Shown piece after piece: positions 7,478 to 18,249 of a stretch of 20,924 nucleotides of DNA. The position numbers were made by a program, and so were the translations under genes. How positions within the stretch are numbered: the first letter of the stretch is position 1; each line of letters begins with the position of its first letter. The notes under the pieces are model-generated. The model was not told the origin of the DNA and did not search any database. It was given only the letters and a program-made list of their open reading frames with translations. Origin of the DNA: Chromera velia (lineage: Eukaryota > Sar > Chromeraceae); contig JAHBMJ010000339.1 in the NCBI GenBank assembly GCA_018398765.1, positions 6,845 through 27,768 of the forward strand, written 5' to 3'.

Positions 7478-10400
7478 CTGCAAATTCGGCCGGTCGATCC
7501 ATAAAGCAGCAAAAAAAAAAGAGACGAAGAAGGAAGAGAATTGCCTGGAAATAGAGAAAGCAGTAAAGAAGAAAACGATAAACAGAACAGCAGAGACGGT
7601 TTGTTGGGACAAGCTAAAAGAAAGCGAAAGAAACGGGGAGCTCGTTTTTCTGAATTGGAACTTAAATAGGCACAACGAACGAACCGACGAAGGGTACAGT
7701 TCAAAAATGGACCTGCATATCAACTTGCTTCCCTTTCCCTTCTCTCTGTCTCCCATGCAGCCAAAATTTCCTCTAGACGGTCAGACAGCTAGGAGCCTTC
7801 AAACCCTGTCTTCTTCTTCTTGAGGAGGTGAGACCATCTCTCGGGCAGTACGAAAGAAAGAAAAACTATGTGTGTGCAGGCGTGATGAAAGAAAGCTTTC
7901 TTGGGAAAAAGGGAAAGACGAGCAGAAAACAAACAAAAACCACGGACTGGTTGAACTTTGCCCCTTTTCTCCCACGGGTGTGTTGTCAATGGTGCAATCG
8001 GGATTCCTCACTTCCCCAACACGACCAGTCAGTCATTCAGTCAGGAACGGAGGAATGCAAGAAGGAAGACGAGAATGGATCTGAATTCTTTCTTCTTCCA
8101 TCCGAAGCAGCTGTTGTTTTTCCATTCCGTTCTGCTCCCATCCTCATTATTTTGCTTTGTTTCTCCTTTTCTTACTCGAAATGTGTGAGTGCTTCTACCG
8201 TCAATTTCTTTTCTTTTCTTCGAGTGTTCCCGGACTGCCTGTCTCCTTGCTGGCTCCCACACACACGGGGCAGACTAAGCAAGCCCTGAAGAGAAGAAGG
8301 CTCAATTTTGAGCTCGGTAAATAGGTCTATTCGTTAGTTAGAATACAAAACATCAGAAACAACCCAAACCAGTGGAGCCGCGGCATAGAGGCAGGGCAAG
8401 CGGATGAAGGAATTTGTCTTTCAGTCCAATCATCGTGATGGAATGGGTGTAGCCAAAACCTCAAACTCAGAATGGAATGACGACAGACGAGCGGATTGTC
8501 CTCCTTCACGCAAATGTCATGCATGCATGCAGAGAGAGAGAAAAAAAACTCTCGATCTTTCAAGCGCCTTCATTCACCCCGCCTTTCTTTCGTTTGTTGT
8601 CTGGACTTACACAACAGTCCATGCATTTGATTCATAGACTGAGTAATTGTCTCTTAGCTGCTTTTTTCCTTCATCTTTTTTTGCTCGCCTCTGCCGCTTT
8701 TTCGTTCTCGTCATTTTCTCGTGCCTTCACTGCCTGTCATCTTACTTTTCTCTTTCCTTTGCCACCTGGCTTGTTCAGCTCAGCCATGCAGATCACTGAC
8801 TTACCCTTCCCACCCTTTCCCGACAGTACGTGTGTCTTTGACTTGATGCGATTGGTTTTCACTTTTTTTCCCTTTTCTTCTTAGCTCAACCTTCCTACCC
8901 TTTCCCAGTGCAACTCTTCACGAAAAGGAAAAGCAACATCGCCATAGAGGCGTGCACTCAGGCAGGAGGGTAGGGAACGAAAAGATGTTGCCTGAAGCAC
9001 AAGCGCTACGTCGGCATGGGAAAGAGAAGAGTAAAAATGACGACGGCATGGGTGCACTACCGTTCCGCGTCTCTCTCACACATTGTATTTCTCTTCCGCC
9101 CTTCCTCTTTGATCTTCTGTCTGTCTTTTCGTACTTGCCGTCTATCTGTCACTAGAGCCGCTCATCTGTCCCTCTCCCTCTGCCCCACGAGAAAGACTCC
9201 GCTCTCCCTCCCTCTCCTTTTCTGTGTCAGGTCTCTTCAGGTTTCTTTTGCTTGTCCGTCTGATTGACTGTCTGTAAAAAGGGACACCCAAAACGACCGA
9301 CAAGAAAGAAGTCAGCGCTTCGTGATCTGAAACCTTCTGTCCGTTCCGGTCCTTATCCGACTAGAAGCAACGAATGAAACTACAAGTCTACCATCAGCCA
9401 AAGCAGGAAAGAAATGGCGAACCAACTTACCAGCGAAGCAAGTTCTGGTTCTGATGTCCTCCTTTGCTCTCAAATGCCCTGCCTTTCTGTCTGTCTTCTT
9501 CATCCAGACAGCCAGAAAGTGAAGTGAGGATACAAGGAGTACGGACGTCATCAAGAAACGAAAAAGGGACACCCAATGTCTCCCCTGCCTCCCTCCATCC
9601 CCAAACGAAACCCTGTGATTGAAGAAGAAAGGGCAGAAAGAAGGACGAAAGATGAGAGAGACAGCTGGTAAAGAGGAGACGGAGGGGCAACATCCATCCA
9701 GGGAGAGAATTAAGAGACGTGTGTGTGTTTGGCATGCAATCAAGTGGATAAAAAGAGGGAAAGCGAGAGGAAAGAGGAAAGGGGAAAGAACGTAAAGGAG
9801 CTTTGCCTGCGTGCGTGCAAATGAGACGATAACTTGATGCTCGCCTTTCAGTTGAGCGCAAAGAATTGGACGGGAGAAGGGAGAAACAGATGCTTTTCAA
9901 CATGATATAAGATGAAAGAAGATGAGTGGAGTGCTTGCGATGGTGAAGCGATCGAAAACTTTCGACTCCGTCCAGACAAAAGTGAGAGAGAGGGAGAGAG
10001 AAGGAGACTACAGACTGAAGGCGCAGCACAAAAAGATGAAAAAGAGCCAAATTCAGATGGAGAAGTCACCAAGAGCTGTGTCGTTAGTTGCAGTGAAGGG
10101 AAACAAGAGGGGGGAAGGAGGGGGTTCTTTTTGGATTCTTAAATAAGTCTTCCTTTTTTCAATGCGTGGTTGGGTTCCAAGCATGAATGAATGAAAAAAA
10201 GAATCGACACTTTCCTTTCTTTAAATAAATAGAGGGAGGGGCTGACAGCAGAACCCCAGAAGAAAATCCATTTGCTTCCTTCGCACGCACTCATCTGATG
10301 AAACGAATGGAACCAGGCACACGCACAAAGGCAACGACATGTTGAGAAGGAGGGAGAAAGGGAGAGAAACAAATAGAGAAGTGAAAGAAGGAGTGGATGA

Positions 10401-10976
10401 ATGAGGTGGAAGCAATCCTGTTGCAGGATCGCCTCCTCCTGTCCCCGCCCTCTCCTGCAGGGGAGACGAAGAACAAAACGGGAGTCAAGCAAGCACGGAA
10501 GAGAGAAAGAAAGAAACGGCCAATGGCACAAAAACCTCACGCCATTTCTTTCGTTTCTTTGAGTCCGTTTCTGCGTGCAGTCTGCCTCTCAGTTTCTTCT
10601 TTTGATTGTTGGTGATTCGGATCGACGCTCTTCCAGTTCCTTCTCACGCAACAAGACAAAGACAAAAAAGGACGAATCAAGGTAGAGCCAGCGCAACAAA
10701 CGGAAGCCCACACCTCCCTTGCGGTTGATGTACAAAGAGAGAAAGAGACGTTGCACGCACGAAGGGGACGAAGAAGACACATGAGTCAGTCATTCACTCA
10801 CCCATGCAGACTTAATTGATTGAACACAGAGACAGACAAAGAACGAAACCTTACTGGCATACAGACACACGCACAACACAGAGACGAACAAAGAAGAGAG
10901 GAGCGAGTTCGACTCCTCTCCACCGTCCTCTTGTTGCATATAAAGCACAACAAACGAAACTACAGGGTGTCAAAAA

Positions 10977-10996
10977 CAGGCAGGCAGGCAGGCAGG
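10977..10996. repeat. (CAGG)n microsatellite
   Basis: Five CAGG/GGCA units lie in a purine-rich block, next to repeated CAGA words. Confidence 0.9.
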
Positions 10997-13900
10997 CGGG
11001 TGCAGAACGAAGAAGCATCAGACAGAAGCACACACGCATGCAGGGTACATATGTACCATGTAAGCTGAATGCAAATGGAGACAGGCACAGAGACAGAGAC
11101 CAGGATGTGACGCAGTTGAGAGAACACGCATGCACAGGCAGAGGCAACCATCCATTAATTCATCCAAAGAAACGGATAAATAAGCCAAACTCTGTACTGT
11201 CAGGCGAATTCGCCAAGTAGAACCCCCCATCCTTGCCCCTACATGCTCTAAGGTTGTACATTCCCTCTACCGATGTCACTGCAGAGGGTCAACACACTCT
11301 TTCTTGACGCTTCTTGCTCTTCAATTCTCCCCTTTGCTTTCTTCTGCTTTTCCTCCTCTAGATGCTCCTCCTCCTGCACACCGTCAGTCATCAGATCAAT
11401 GACTTCCTTTCTTTTGTTTCCCTCTTTTTCTTTTGAGACAGAGAGAAAAAGGGGACAGACAATTACTACACAAATATTGAAGAACAAATCGGTTCCCCCC
11501 CCAGCCCCACAACCCGGACAGATCCATACCCTTTGGTGGCTTTGCCTTTGTGATGCTCCAAACTTTACCTTTACCTGCCTTCGTTTGTCTGAGAAAGAGT
11601 CGAAGGGCGTCTCTTCGCCGTGAGAAAGAAAGTCAGCACACACAGACACGCCGACAGACCGACAGCCCTAAAGCTGATCAGATCAAGACCATCCAGCACC
11701 GCATCGTTTCCCGGTGCACACAGAAAACGAACAGAAAGAGGGAGGGAAAGAGACGAATGAGGAGACACAGACAGCTAAGCAGATTGAAAGACCAAGCTAT
11801 CGTCCTTCCTTGCTTCCTTCCTCCCTTCCTTCCGTTGAAAGACCACATCGATCGCGAAGATCCAGAGAGACGGTGATGATGCCAGCAGAACATCCACGAG
11901 ACGAAAGAGAGACAGGGAGGGACAGCAGAGGAATTCTGATGAGAGGAGCGAGGGAGGCTACATATCGACCTCTTCCTCAAAGGCATTCATTCCAGGAGGA
12001 AGGAAGAACAAAGAACGGGTCCAGGGAGTGAGTGCTCTTTTGCCTTCCCCGTTGTTGCATTGCTTTCCTTTTGTCTCTTGTTCTTCTCGTCTTTTTATGA
12101 TGTCCCATTCATCCATCCATCCATCCTCCTTTCTGCCCAGCTGCCCCACTGAGCGATTCCTCTTTCTTCCGTCTTTCCTCTTTGCTCGTGTCCTTTCACC
12201 CGTCTGTCTCTTTTCCACTCTGTTCACACATCTTTTGTGACGGGGGCGACTTTTGTTTTGACGCGGTCGACTTGGTCCGCTTCCAAATCATTCGGATGTA
12301 GTGGCCTGTTTTCTTTCTTTCTTTCTTCCTTCCTTCTTTTTTTTACAGAGGTTTTCTTTCTTTCTCCTGACCAGAAGACGTCTTGTTCTCTCCTGTCTTT
12401 CACCCACACGGCTGTCTTGTCTGTTTGTACGGACTTGAAGAGACACACCCCTTTTTTCTTCTGACGCACGCATTCCCGACCGTCGACATCTTTGTGCGTT
12501 TGGAGGAATGCGAAGGTTGAACAACAAAAAGAAGAGGAAGGAGAGGAATAAGGAAAGGAAGAAAAGAGAAGTCATTCAAGACAAGTAACCAAAAATTCAA
12601 CTCGCTTGGCTGGCTCCACCCTGTCGGGTTGGTTGGTGCTTTTCTTTTCATGGCCTTCCAAGGAGACGGCCACGACGACGGAAGGATTCACGAACTGCAA
12701 AGCCAATCCGGGAGGCCTGGTAGACAGGAGGACAAGCGAGTCCTACACAAAAGAGGAACTTCAGGCAGAAGAAAAAGAAGAAGAAGACGAGAAAATTCTC
12801 AAGGAAAGATGGAAAAGAAGAAGGAAAGAAAGAAAGAAAAGAAGGAATGACACGCAGACAGACAGAAAGATTGACTAGGTCAGGTTGAGTCGGTTCCAAT
12901 CATCATCATCAGAATGAGTGACGGAGTCTGGATACGCGCATGCACGCATCCACCCCCATTTCTCGAATTCCGACCCTCTCCATACATTCCCCCCTTTCCC
13001 TTTCCCTCTTCCCTGTTTTCCGAATTCGTTCTTTGCATACATTCATCGTTTTGAGGCAGAGGGAGAGAAAGAGAGGGGGAGGGAGGGAGAACCATTGATT
13101 GCATGCATGCTTCATGTTGAATTCGTTAGGGCACTTTCCTTCTTCCTTTCTCTCTTTGCTGCTTTTTTTGGTTGGAGCGTGATTTCCTTCTTTCCACGGT
13201 TGAAGAAATGGACTGTATGTCTCTTTTTTTGTCTCTATACAATGGACCGAAAGGTCCTCGTCATTCATTCATCTTCTAATTTCTCATCTACCATTTGTTG
13301 TTGTCACACTTCCGTACCACCTCATACTGAGGGTACACCTGTCATTTTTGGCCTTCTTCCTTCCTTCCTTCCTGTGCATTCCTCTCCAGATACAAAATCG
13401 ACACACAACGTTAGTGCAAAGATCATTCAGAACGAACGAGGGGGCAAGCAGAAGAAAGGGAGGAGCAAGCACGTAAGAAAAAGAGGCCGGCACTAGAGGG
13501 GACGAATGTGGCATAGAAAGGAATGAAAGGCGCTGCAGCTCTGTTGAAATGAAAGACATCGAGAAGGAAAGAAGGTGGGCGGGCACGAAGAGCGGAGAGG
13601 AAATGCGAAGACAAAATGGAGACGTCCAGGCATTTGGTTTGGGCGTCATGCGACTGAACAAATGGAGTGATGGGTAAATAGATCGACGCATACTTTCTTT
13701 TCTTCTTCAGATTGTTTCTCGTCCAATCGAAAAACAAAGAGAGAGAGAAAAGAAAAGAAATCACGCACGCACGCACCCCCTCCCCTCTTCAACTTCGCAG
13801 CCAGACCAAGAAGGCGAAATTTGCGATTGGCGCTCTCAGTGACGCTTGTTCCTTCCTCTTCTCTTAAGTGTGTGTGTCTGTATGACTTCAATTCGTCAAT

Positions 13901-14176
13901 GCATGTCTTCTGCCCCCAACAATTCTCATTGGTCGCTTTGCCGCCCCTCTCTTCCCTGAGAGAAGAAAGGGTAGATAGAGAAGAGTTCAGGAAGCTAGAT
14001 TGATTCAGTAAGAGGGAGAGGAGGAAGGAGGAAGTCTTGACTTGCTTCGTTTTCCTATCTCTTTCCAGTTTGTTTGTAAGATCTGTTTCTTTGAAAACCT
14101 CCTTTCCCTCCTTCCCTGCTCTCAAACGACTGAACGAGGGACTCGCTCACTGACTGAGACTGATCAATCAAACGCG

Positions 14177-14188
14177 CCCCCCCCCCCC
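14177..14188. repeat. C12 homopolymer
   Basis: A run of twelve C residues follows an AACGCG word in the gene-poor region. Such runs are prone to sequencing length error. Confidence 0.9.
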
Positions 14189-14275
14189 TATTCGTCCAAC
14201 AGGCAGACGATACAGGCAGGCAGACAGGGCTCCCTCCAGCCAGAGACAGACAGACAACCCGGCCAGGTGGAATTG

Positions 14276-14307
14276 CCAGACAGACAGACAGACAGACAGA
14301 CAGACAG
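14276..14307. repeat. (CAGA)n microsatellite
   Basis: Eight tandem CAGA units lie within a longer stretch (14205-14307) of CAGG/CAGA words. Confidence 0.95.
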
Positions 14308-15277
14308 GAACAAAACATGTGGAGAAAGGAAGATGTGTGCGAGAAAGCGCGACATGGAACACGGCCAGGGGAGAAGGGATACCTCTTCCGACATTCATTG
14401 AGTTATGGCGGTTCGAAGAGTGTTGTCCGGAAACAACGAAGAGAAGTGCGCAAGGGGGGGGGAAGGGGGATGTGTGAATAGACAGAAAGAGACCATCGGA
14501 AGCCGATACACACAGAGCTTGGAGGAAGGAGAAGAAGCTTAACAGACGGATACACGGATAAGGGAGCAAGAAAGAAGGCAGCAGAGCAGGCAAGAGGGGT
14601 GGATGGATGCTCCATCGATCCCCTGTTTTTCCCTGTGTGTCTATTTTCTCCTTTTATCTCAGCCGCTTTTTCTTTCTTCGGCATGCACCCTAAGATGGAA
14701 GAGGCGAGGGGCCCTTTTTGGCTCGTGTTAATGTTTTCTGATTCGCTCTCTTCCTCTCCGTCTCGTTCGAGGCCGTTCCTGCAACCTCAAGTGGTTCTTT
14801 CCTTCCTTTTCTCTCCTTCGATAGTGCATCGACGACACATAAATTCTCCCCTGTCATTCACACCTTTCTACCAGATCAAACGTCCCAAATCACATACAGG
14901 CAGGAAAAAGGCGAGAAGAAGCCAAGGCCAGAGAAGAAAATCACAACACAAGACAAGGAGAAACGACACGGAAGAGAAGAGAAGAAAAGACAGAGAAGGA
15001 GACGTATTAGCAGAATGACCGAGTGAGTGAATCGGCGAAAAGGGGGGAAGGAGAAGAGGATCCACCCAGGACCATGAAAAGAAAAGACAGGAAAGAAGGA
15101 AGGAAGAAACGATCAAGAGACTTCACTGCCCTCCCCCCAGCCCTGCCACTGCATGCCTCTCCACATGCAGTTTTCTCTTCCCTCTCTTGCTTTCCCCCCT
15201 TCCTCGCCCGTGCTGCTTCTTTCTCATCTTTTTCTCTTTTCTTCTCTTCTGAAGCAGCACACGATCATTTAGGTAAG

Positions 15278-16731
15278 TCAAAAAAGAAGAGAGGCAACAT
15301 CAGTTGCCTGTACAGGCACACGATCGCCGTCCTCCTCCTCGTCCAGATCCGCCTCTGCCGTTGTTCCCGTCTCCATCAGCAGGGCGTCAGTCTCGGAACT
15401 GCCACTCGACACGCTGGCAGACACTGTGCGCGTGTCATCGCCTACCTCTTCCTCGTCTTGCTCTCCAGCCGTCTCCGTTTGCTCTTCTGCCTCCACCACT
15501 GGACCCTCAAACACAGACAGATGCACGGGGGCGGCCCTCTGTCCTCTCCCAGAAGATGAAGAGGTTCCCTTCGCCCCCCCCCCTCGACCCCTCTTGGACT
15601 CCCGAGGGCTGTTGTCCTCCTTCACCCACACATCTGCCCTCGCGTCGACGTCGTCGGTCATGAGCACGAGGGATTCGTCGGTAAAGCGTCTCTGAAGGGA
15701 ACGGAGCTCCTTCAGAAGACCAGAGGCAGTAGGGCTTTCTGCCAGACGGACAAACTTGCGAGCCACTCGGGTGGGCCCCGATGCGGAGATGGCAGTGCTG
15801 CAGAAACACAAGGAGAGGCGAAAAAAGGAAAAGAAAGAAAATCAAAGACGAATGAAAAAGGAGTACGACTCTGGTAAGAAATGGCTCCCGGTGCTTCTTT
15901 GCTTGACGTAGAAACAGAGACCAAACGAAAGCAAAGCCGACGAGAAAGAAGAGGAAGTGGGACGTCTGCAGGTTTGCCTGACTGTTTCATTTTGTGGCTG
16001 GCTGGCTTGCTGACTGACTGACGCGAACATCTCTCCAGCCCGGAAAAGAGCTTCTCTGTCTCCCTCCTGGTCCCCCACGCCGATGATGTTGAGGAAGTAC
16101 CCATTGGCCCCTCCCTCCTCCTTATCGTCCCATCTCGACTTCCTCCTGAGACACATCCCGTGGAACTGTCGCATCTCCTCAAAGAAGGCGGGGATCTGCA
16201 CACACACACACACACACACACAGCCATGCAGCCACCAATCCGTATCCATCCATCCATCCTTACATAGGTATACTCTCTCAAACTACGTAACCTTCAGAAG
16301 GTTGTTTCGTGACTTGGTGACAAATTGAGATGCGCGTCTGCAACAAGGCCCCACTCTTTTCCTTTCGTTTCAGGCAGAAAAAAAAGAGAAAAAAAAGGGG
16401 CAAAAGTTCGGGCTTCCCAATCATCAGGGACCAGAGCGAGATGAGAAAGGATAAGAGAAAATCACCCTCTGCCCCTTCGGCTGAGCACTCAACCACTCAC
16501 TCACCTTCAAGTTCATCGTTCTGCCCTCAGCAGACTGCCCCCAGCCTGCACACTGCTCTCTTGCGTAGACGACCCGGGTGTTCAGTCTCTGGAGGGTGTG
16601 GTGGGTCCGGGGGAGGTACCTTGAGCCGCTCTCTGCGACCCAGTCTCCGGACGCATTCGTCACCAGAACCACGCGAGCGTTGTCCACCTGCACACAGGGA
16701 GGAAGGACAGAAAGGGGGATCTTATGTGCAC

Positions 16732-16772
<41 letters not shown>

Positions 16773-17648
16773 TGGTCCCTCCCACTTTGACGACGGATAC
16801 GAGCCCGTCTCTCTGGGGGGGGAAGAAGCTCTGCTGCACTACTTACTGTCCTTGCTTGACTGCATGTGATTATTGCCTTGTTGCCCCCCCACCGACTGAC
16901 TGACCTTTCGGACAAGTCCAAGGATCAGGTTCCGCACGGCAAAGTCCAGCTGGTCGAGGGCCCTGCGGTGTTCGGGATGGAGAACGTCCCACCCCTGTTG
17001 CGCCTCCTCGTCCACCCTCTGGGCCAGGGCCTGGAACCCCGAGATGCCCAGAGACGGGGCCACCTCGTCTCTCAGCCAGGAAGTGGGCATCAGGGTGTCG
17101 TCCCAGTCGAGGATCAACAGAGTCTGCATCTCCAGAGTGACGCCTGTGGAGACGGGAGAAGAAGAAACTCTCGAGGACGCAGCGGCAGCAGAGTCACAGC
17201 TACCTGCGATGCTGCCTGCTACTGCAGCAGCAGGTTTGCCTTGAGACAGGGCTGGGGAGGGGGGGGCCAGAAAATCTTCTCTTTCCATCTCCTGCTGACG
17301 CGAGAGGGCAGCAAGAGACTCAACAGAGGGGGGGGAGAACTCGATAGGTCCTCTGGTCATCATTCTGTTCTGGTGCTGTGGAGATTTCGAAAAGGGTGCA
17401 GGCCTCTTCCCTCCCCCAGTTCTCCTTTGCTTCTTTGCAGGACTGGCACCGTCCTGACTGAAGGAAGCAGAGGGAGACTGATGGGGGAAAGCAGACGCAC
17501 CCGCTCCCTTTTGTTGGTGTGGGGGGGTGCGTCTGGAGGAGTCTCTTTGGCCCTGCACTCCTCCTGCACGAGGCTGCTGACGTCTCTTGGCGGATCCAGA
17601 GGAGAACCGAGAAGATGAGGGCACGGGCTGAGGCCCCTGCAACCACAT
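15278..17648 (-). CDS. HAD-superfamily phosphatase-like protein (DWDDT motif), four exons
   Basis: Minus-strand exons 17648-16905, 16687-16505, 16195-16023 and 15797-15278 join in phase to about 539 residues, with TGA at 15280-15278. Residues 1-170 are Ser/Pro/Gln-rich and probably disordered, with a basic NLS-like patch (about 71-83). HAD motif I is LLILDWDDT (DWDDT at 181-185, nucleophile Asp181), followed by LMPTSWL. Motif II is LVTNA (Thr258), followed by SGDWV. Motif IV is IIGVGDQEGDREAL (350-355). I know this DWDDTLhPTSWL / VTNAxxGWV arrangement from uncharacterised HAD proteins of diverse eukaryotes; their substrates are unknown to me. The C-terminal 170 residues hold a conserved-looking segment (KFVRLAESPTASGLLKELRS), then an acidic Glu/Asp/Ser tail. 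All catalytic motifs are intact, so an active phosphohydrolase is likely. The ATG at 17648 overlaps a TTGCAG acceptor, so translation may begin further upstream. Confidence 0.82.
16199..16221. repeat. (CA)n microsatellite abutting a HAD-gene acceptor
   Basis: On the coding (minus) strand this is (GT)n running directly into the GTGCAG acceptor whose exon begins at 16195. The microsatellite replaces a normal pyrimidine tract. Confidence 0.93.
16736..16768. repeat. (GA)n microsatellite in a HAD-gene intron
   Basis: About sixteen GA units occur, which is (CT)n on the coding strand, within the 217-base first intron between exons 17648-16905 and 16687-16505. It lies about 50 bases before the GTGCAG acceptor and can serve as its pyrimidine tract. 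Confidence 0.93.
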
Positions 17649-17700
17649 TTATGTACAAGAAAAGAGGGGGATAGGCACACAGGAAAATTTCACGAATCAC

Positions 17701-18234
17701 AGGAGGTATTCTCTGTGGTGCACCCAGACCTGCGAAAGAAATAGACCCAAGAAGAGAAAGTTCAAGATCACCTCACCAGAAAAGATTGGAGCCCTGAAGA
17801 AGGAAAGGACTCTGCAAAATCTTGCTGCACCCCAGTGCGCCTAGCCACGGGAACTGCGGTGGAAGGCCAAACTGTGACAATACCAAAAAAAAGTTACATA
17901 TACACAAAAATCAATGTACGGAAGAAACGGTTACGCAAGAAAGTGGACTAACCCCTTTTCCGCTTCGGCACCCGTACGAAACCGCAGCGAAGTTTTCATC
18001 TTCAACGGGGGCTCCCATGCCTGCAGAGAGTGAAGAAATGCGGTTTGTCTCGCTTCCCCTGAGCTTTTTGGACAGAATGTTTCTCTCTCTGTATGTTTTT
18101 GCCTCACCTGAGTCACATGAGGGTGGGTGGAAAGCGCCTTGTCCTCCTTCTTGAAGACATTCTGTCATCAAACGTTGAGATCCCAAGTCCATATCGGATG
18201 CAGAACAAGAGTGCATGTCCATCCTGTTCACCAT
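17701..18234 (-). CDS. Candidate 5' exons of the HAD-like gene
   Basis: An ATG at 18234 opens MVNRMDMHSCSASDMD and continues 42 codons to a strong donor CTCAG|GTGAGG at 18108/18107 in phase 1. A possible exon 17729-17701 follows an acceptor TTTCGCAG, enters in that phase and ends in phase 0. That joins GGGCCT at 17636, after TTGCAG, in the frame of the main exon and gives about 587 residues in total. Against it: the second donor is GTGAT, breaking the local GTNNG rule, and its intron would be only 64 bases while all others exceed 200. The first exon alone could also be a 5' UTR or use another partner. Confidence 0.28.
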
Positions 18235-18249
18235 TTGGAGAGCGGGGGA

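Larger units (their letters stand above)
7511..15277. other. About 7.7 kb gene-poor region of alternating purine-rich and pyrimidine-rich blocks
   Basis: No frame here has protein-like composition or clear exon structure. Plus-strand purine-rich blocks (roughly 7510-7680, 9600-10140, 10330-10530, 11600-11970, 12500-12880, 13420-13640, 14870-15120) alternate with pyrimidine-rich blocks (roughly 8100-8270, 8560-8900, 9060-9250, 11280-11450, 12020-12400, 13110-13400, 14620-14830, 15120-15250). Open frames up to about 200 codons occur but are rich in Ser/Phe/Leu or Glu/Lys/Arg simply because one base class is missing. Small palindromes sit at 11044-11057 and 11203-11214. The region could be intergenic DNA, long UTRs or a non-coding transcript. 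Confidence 0.6.

Noticed and set aside
9427-10050. 207-codon minus-strand open frame
   Set aside because: It is Ser/Leu/Phe-rich low complexity produced by a purine-rich plus strand, with no domain, no conserved-looking segment and no splice context.
12918-13496. 192-codon plus-strand open frame
   Set aside because: It crosses pyrimidine-rich then purine-rich blocks, and its composition simply follows those blocks.
14205-14307. Regularly spaced CAGA/CAGG units considered as a CRISPR-like array
   Set aside because: The units are four bases with no spacers: a microsatellite in a eukaryotic genome.
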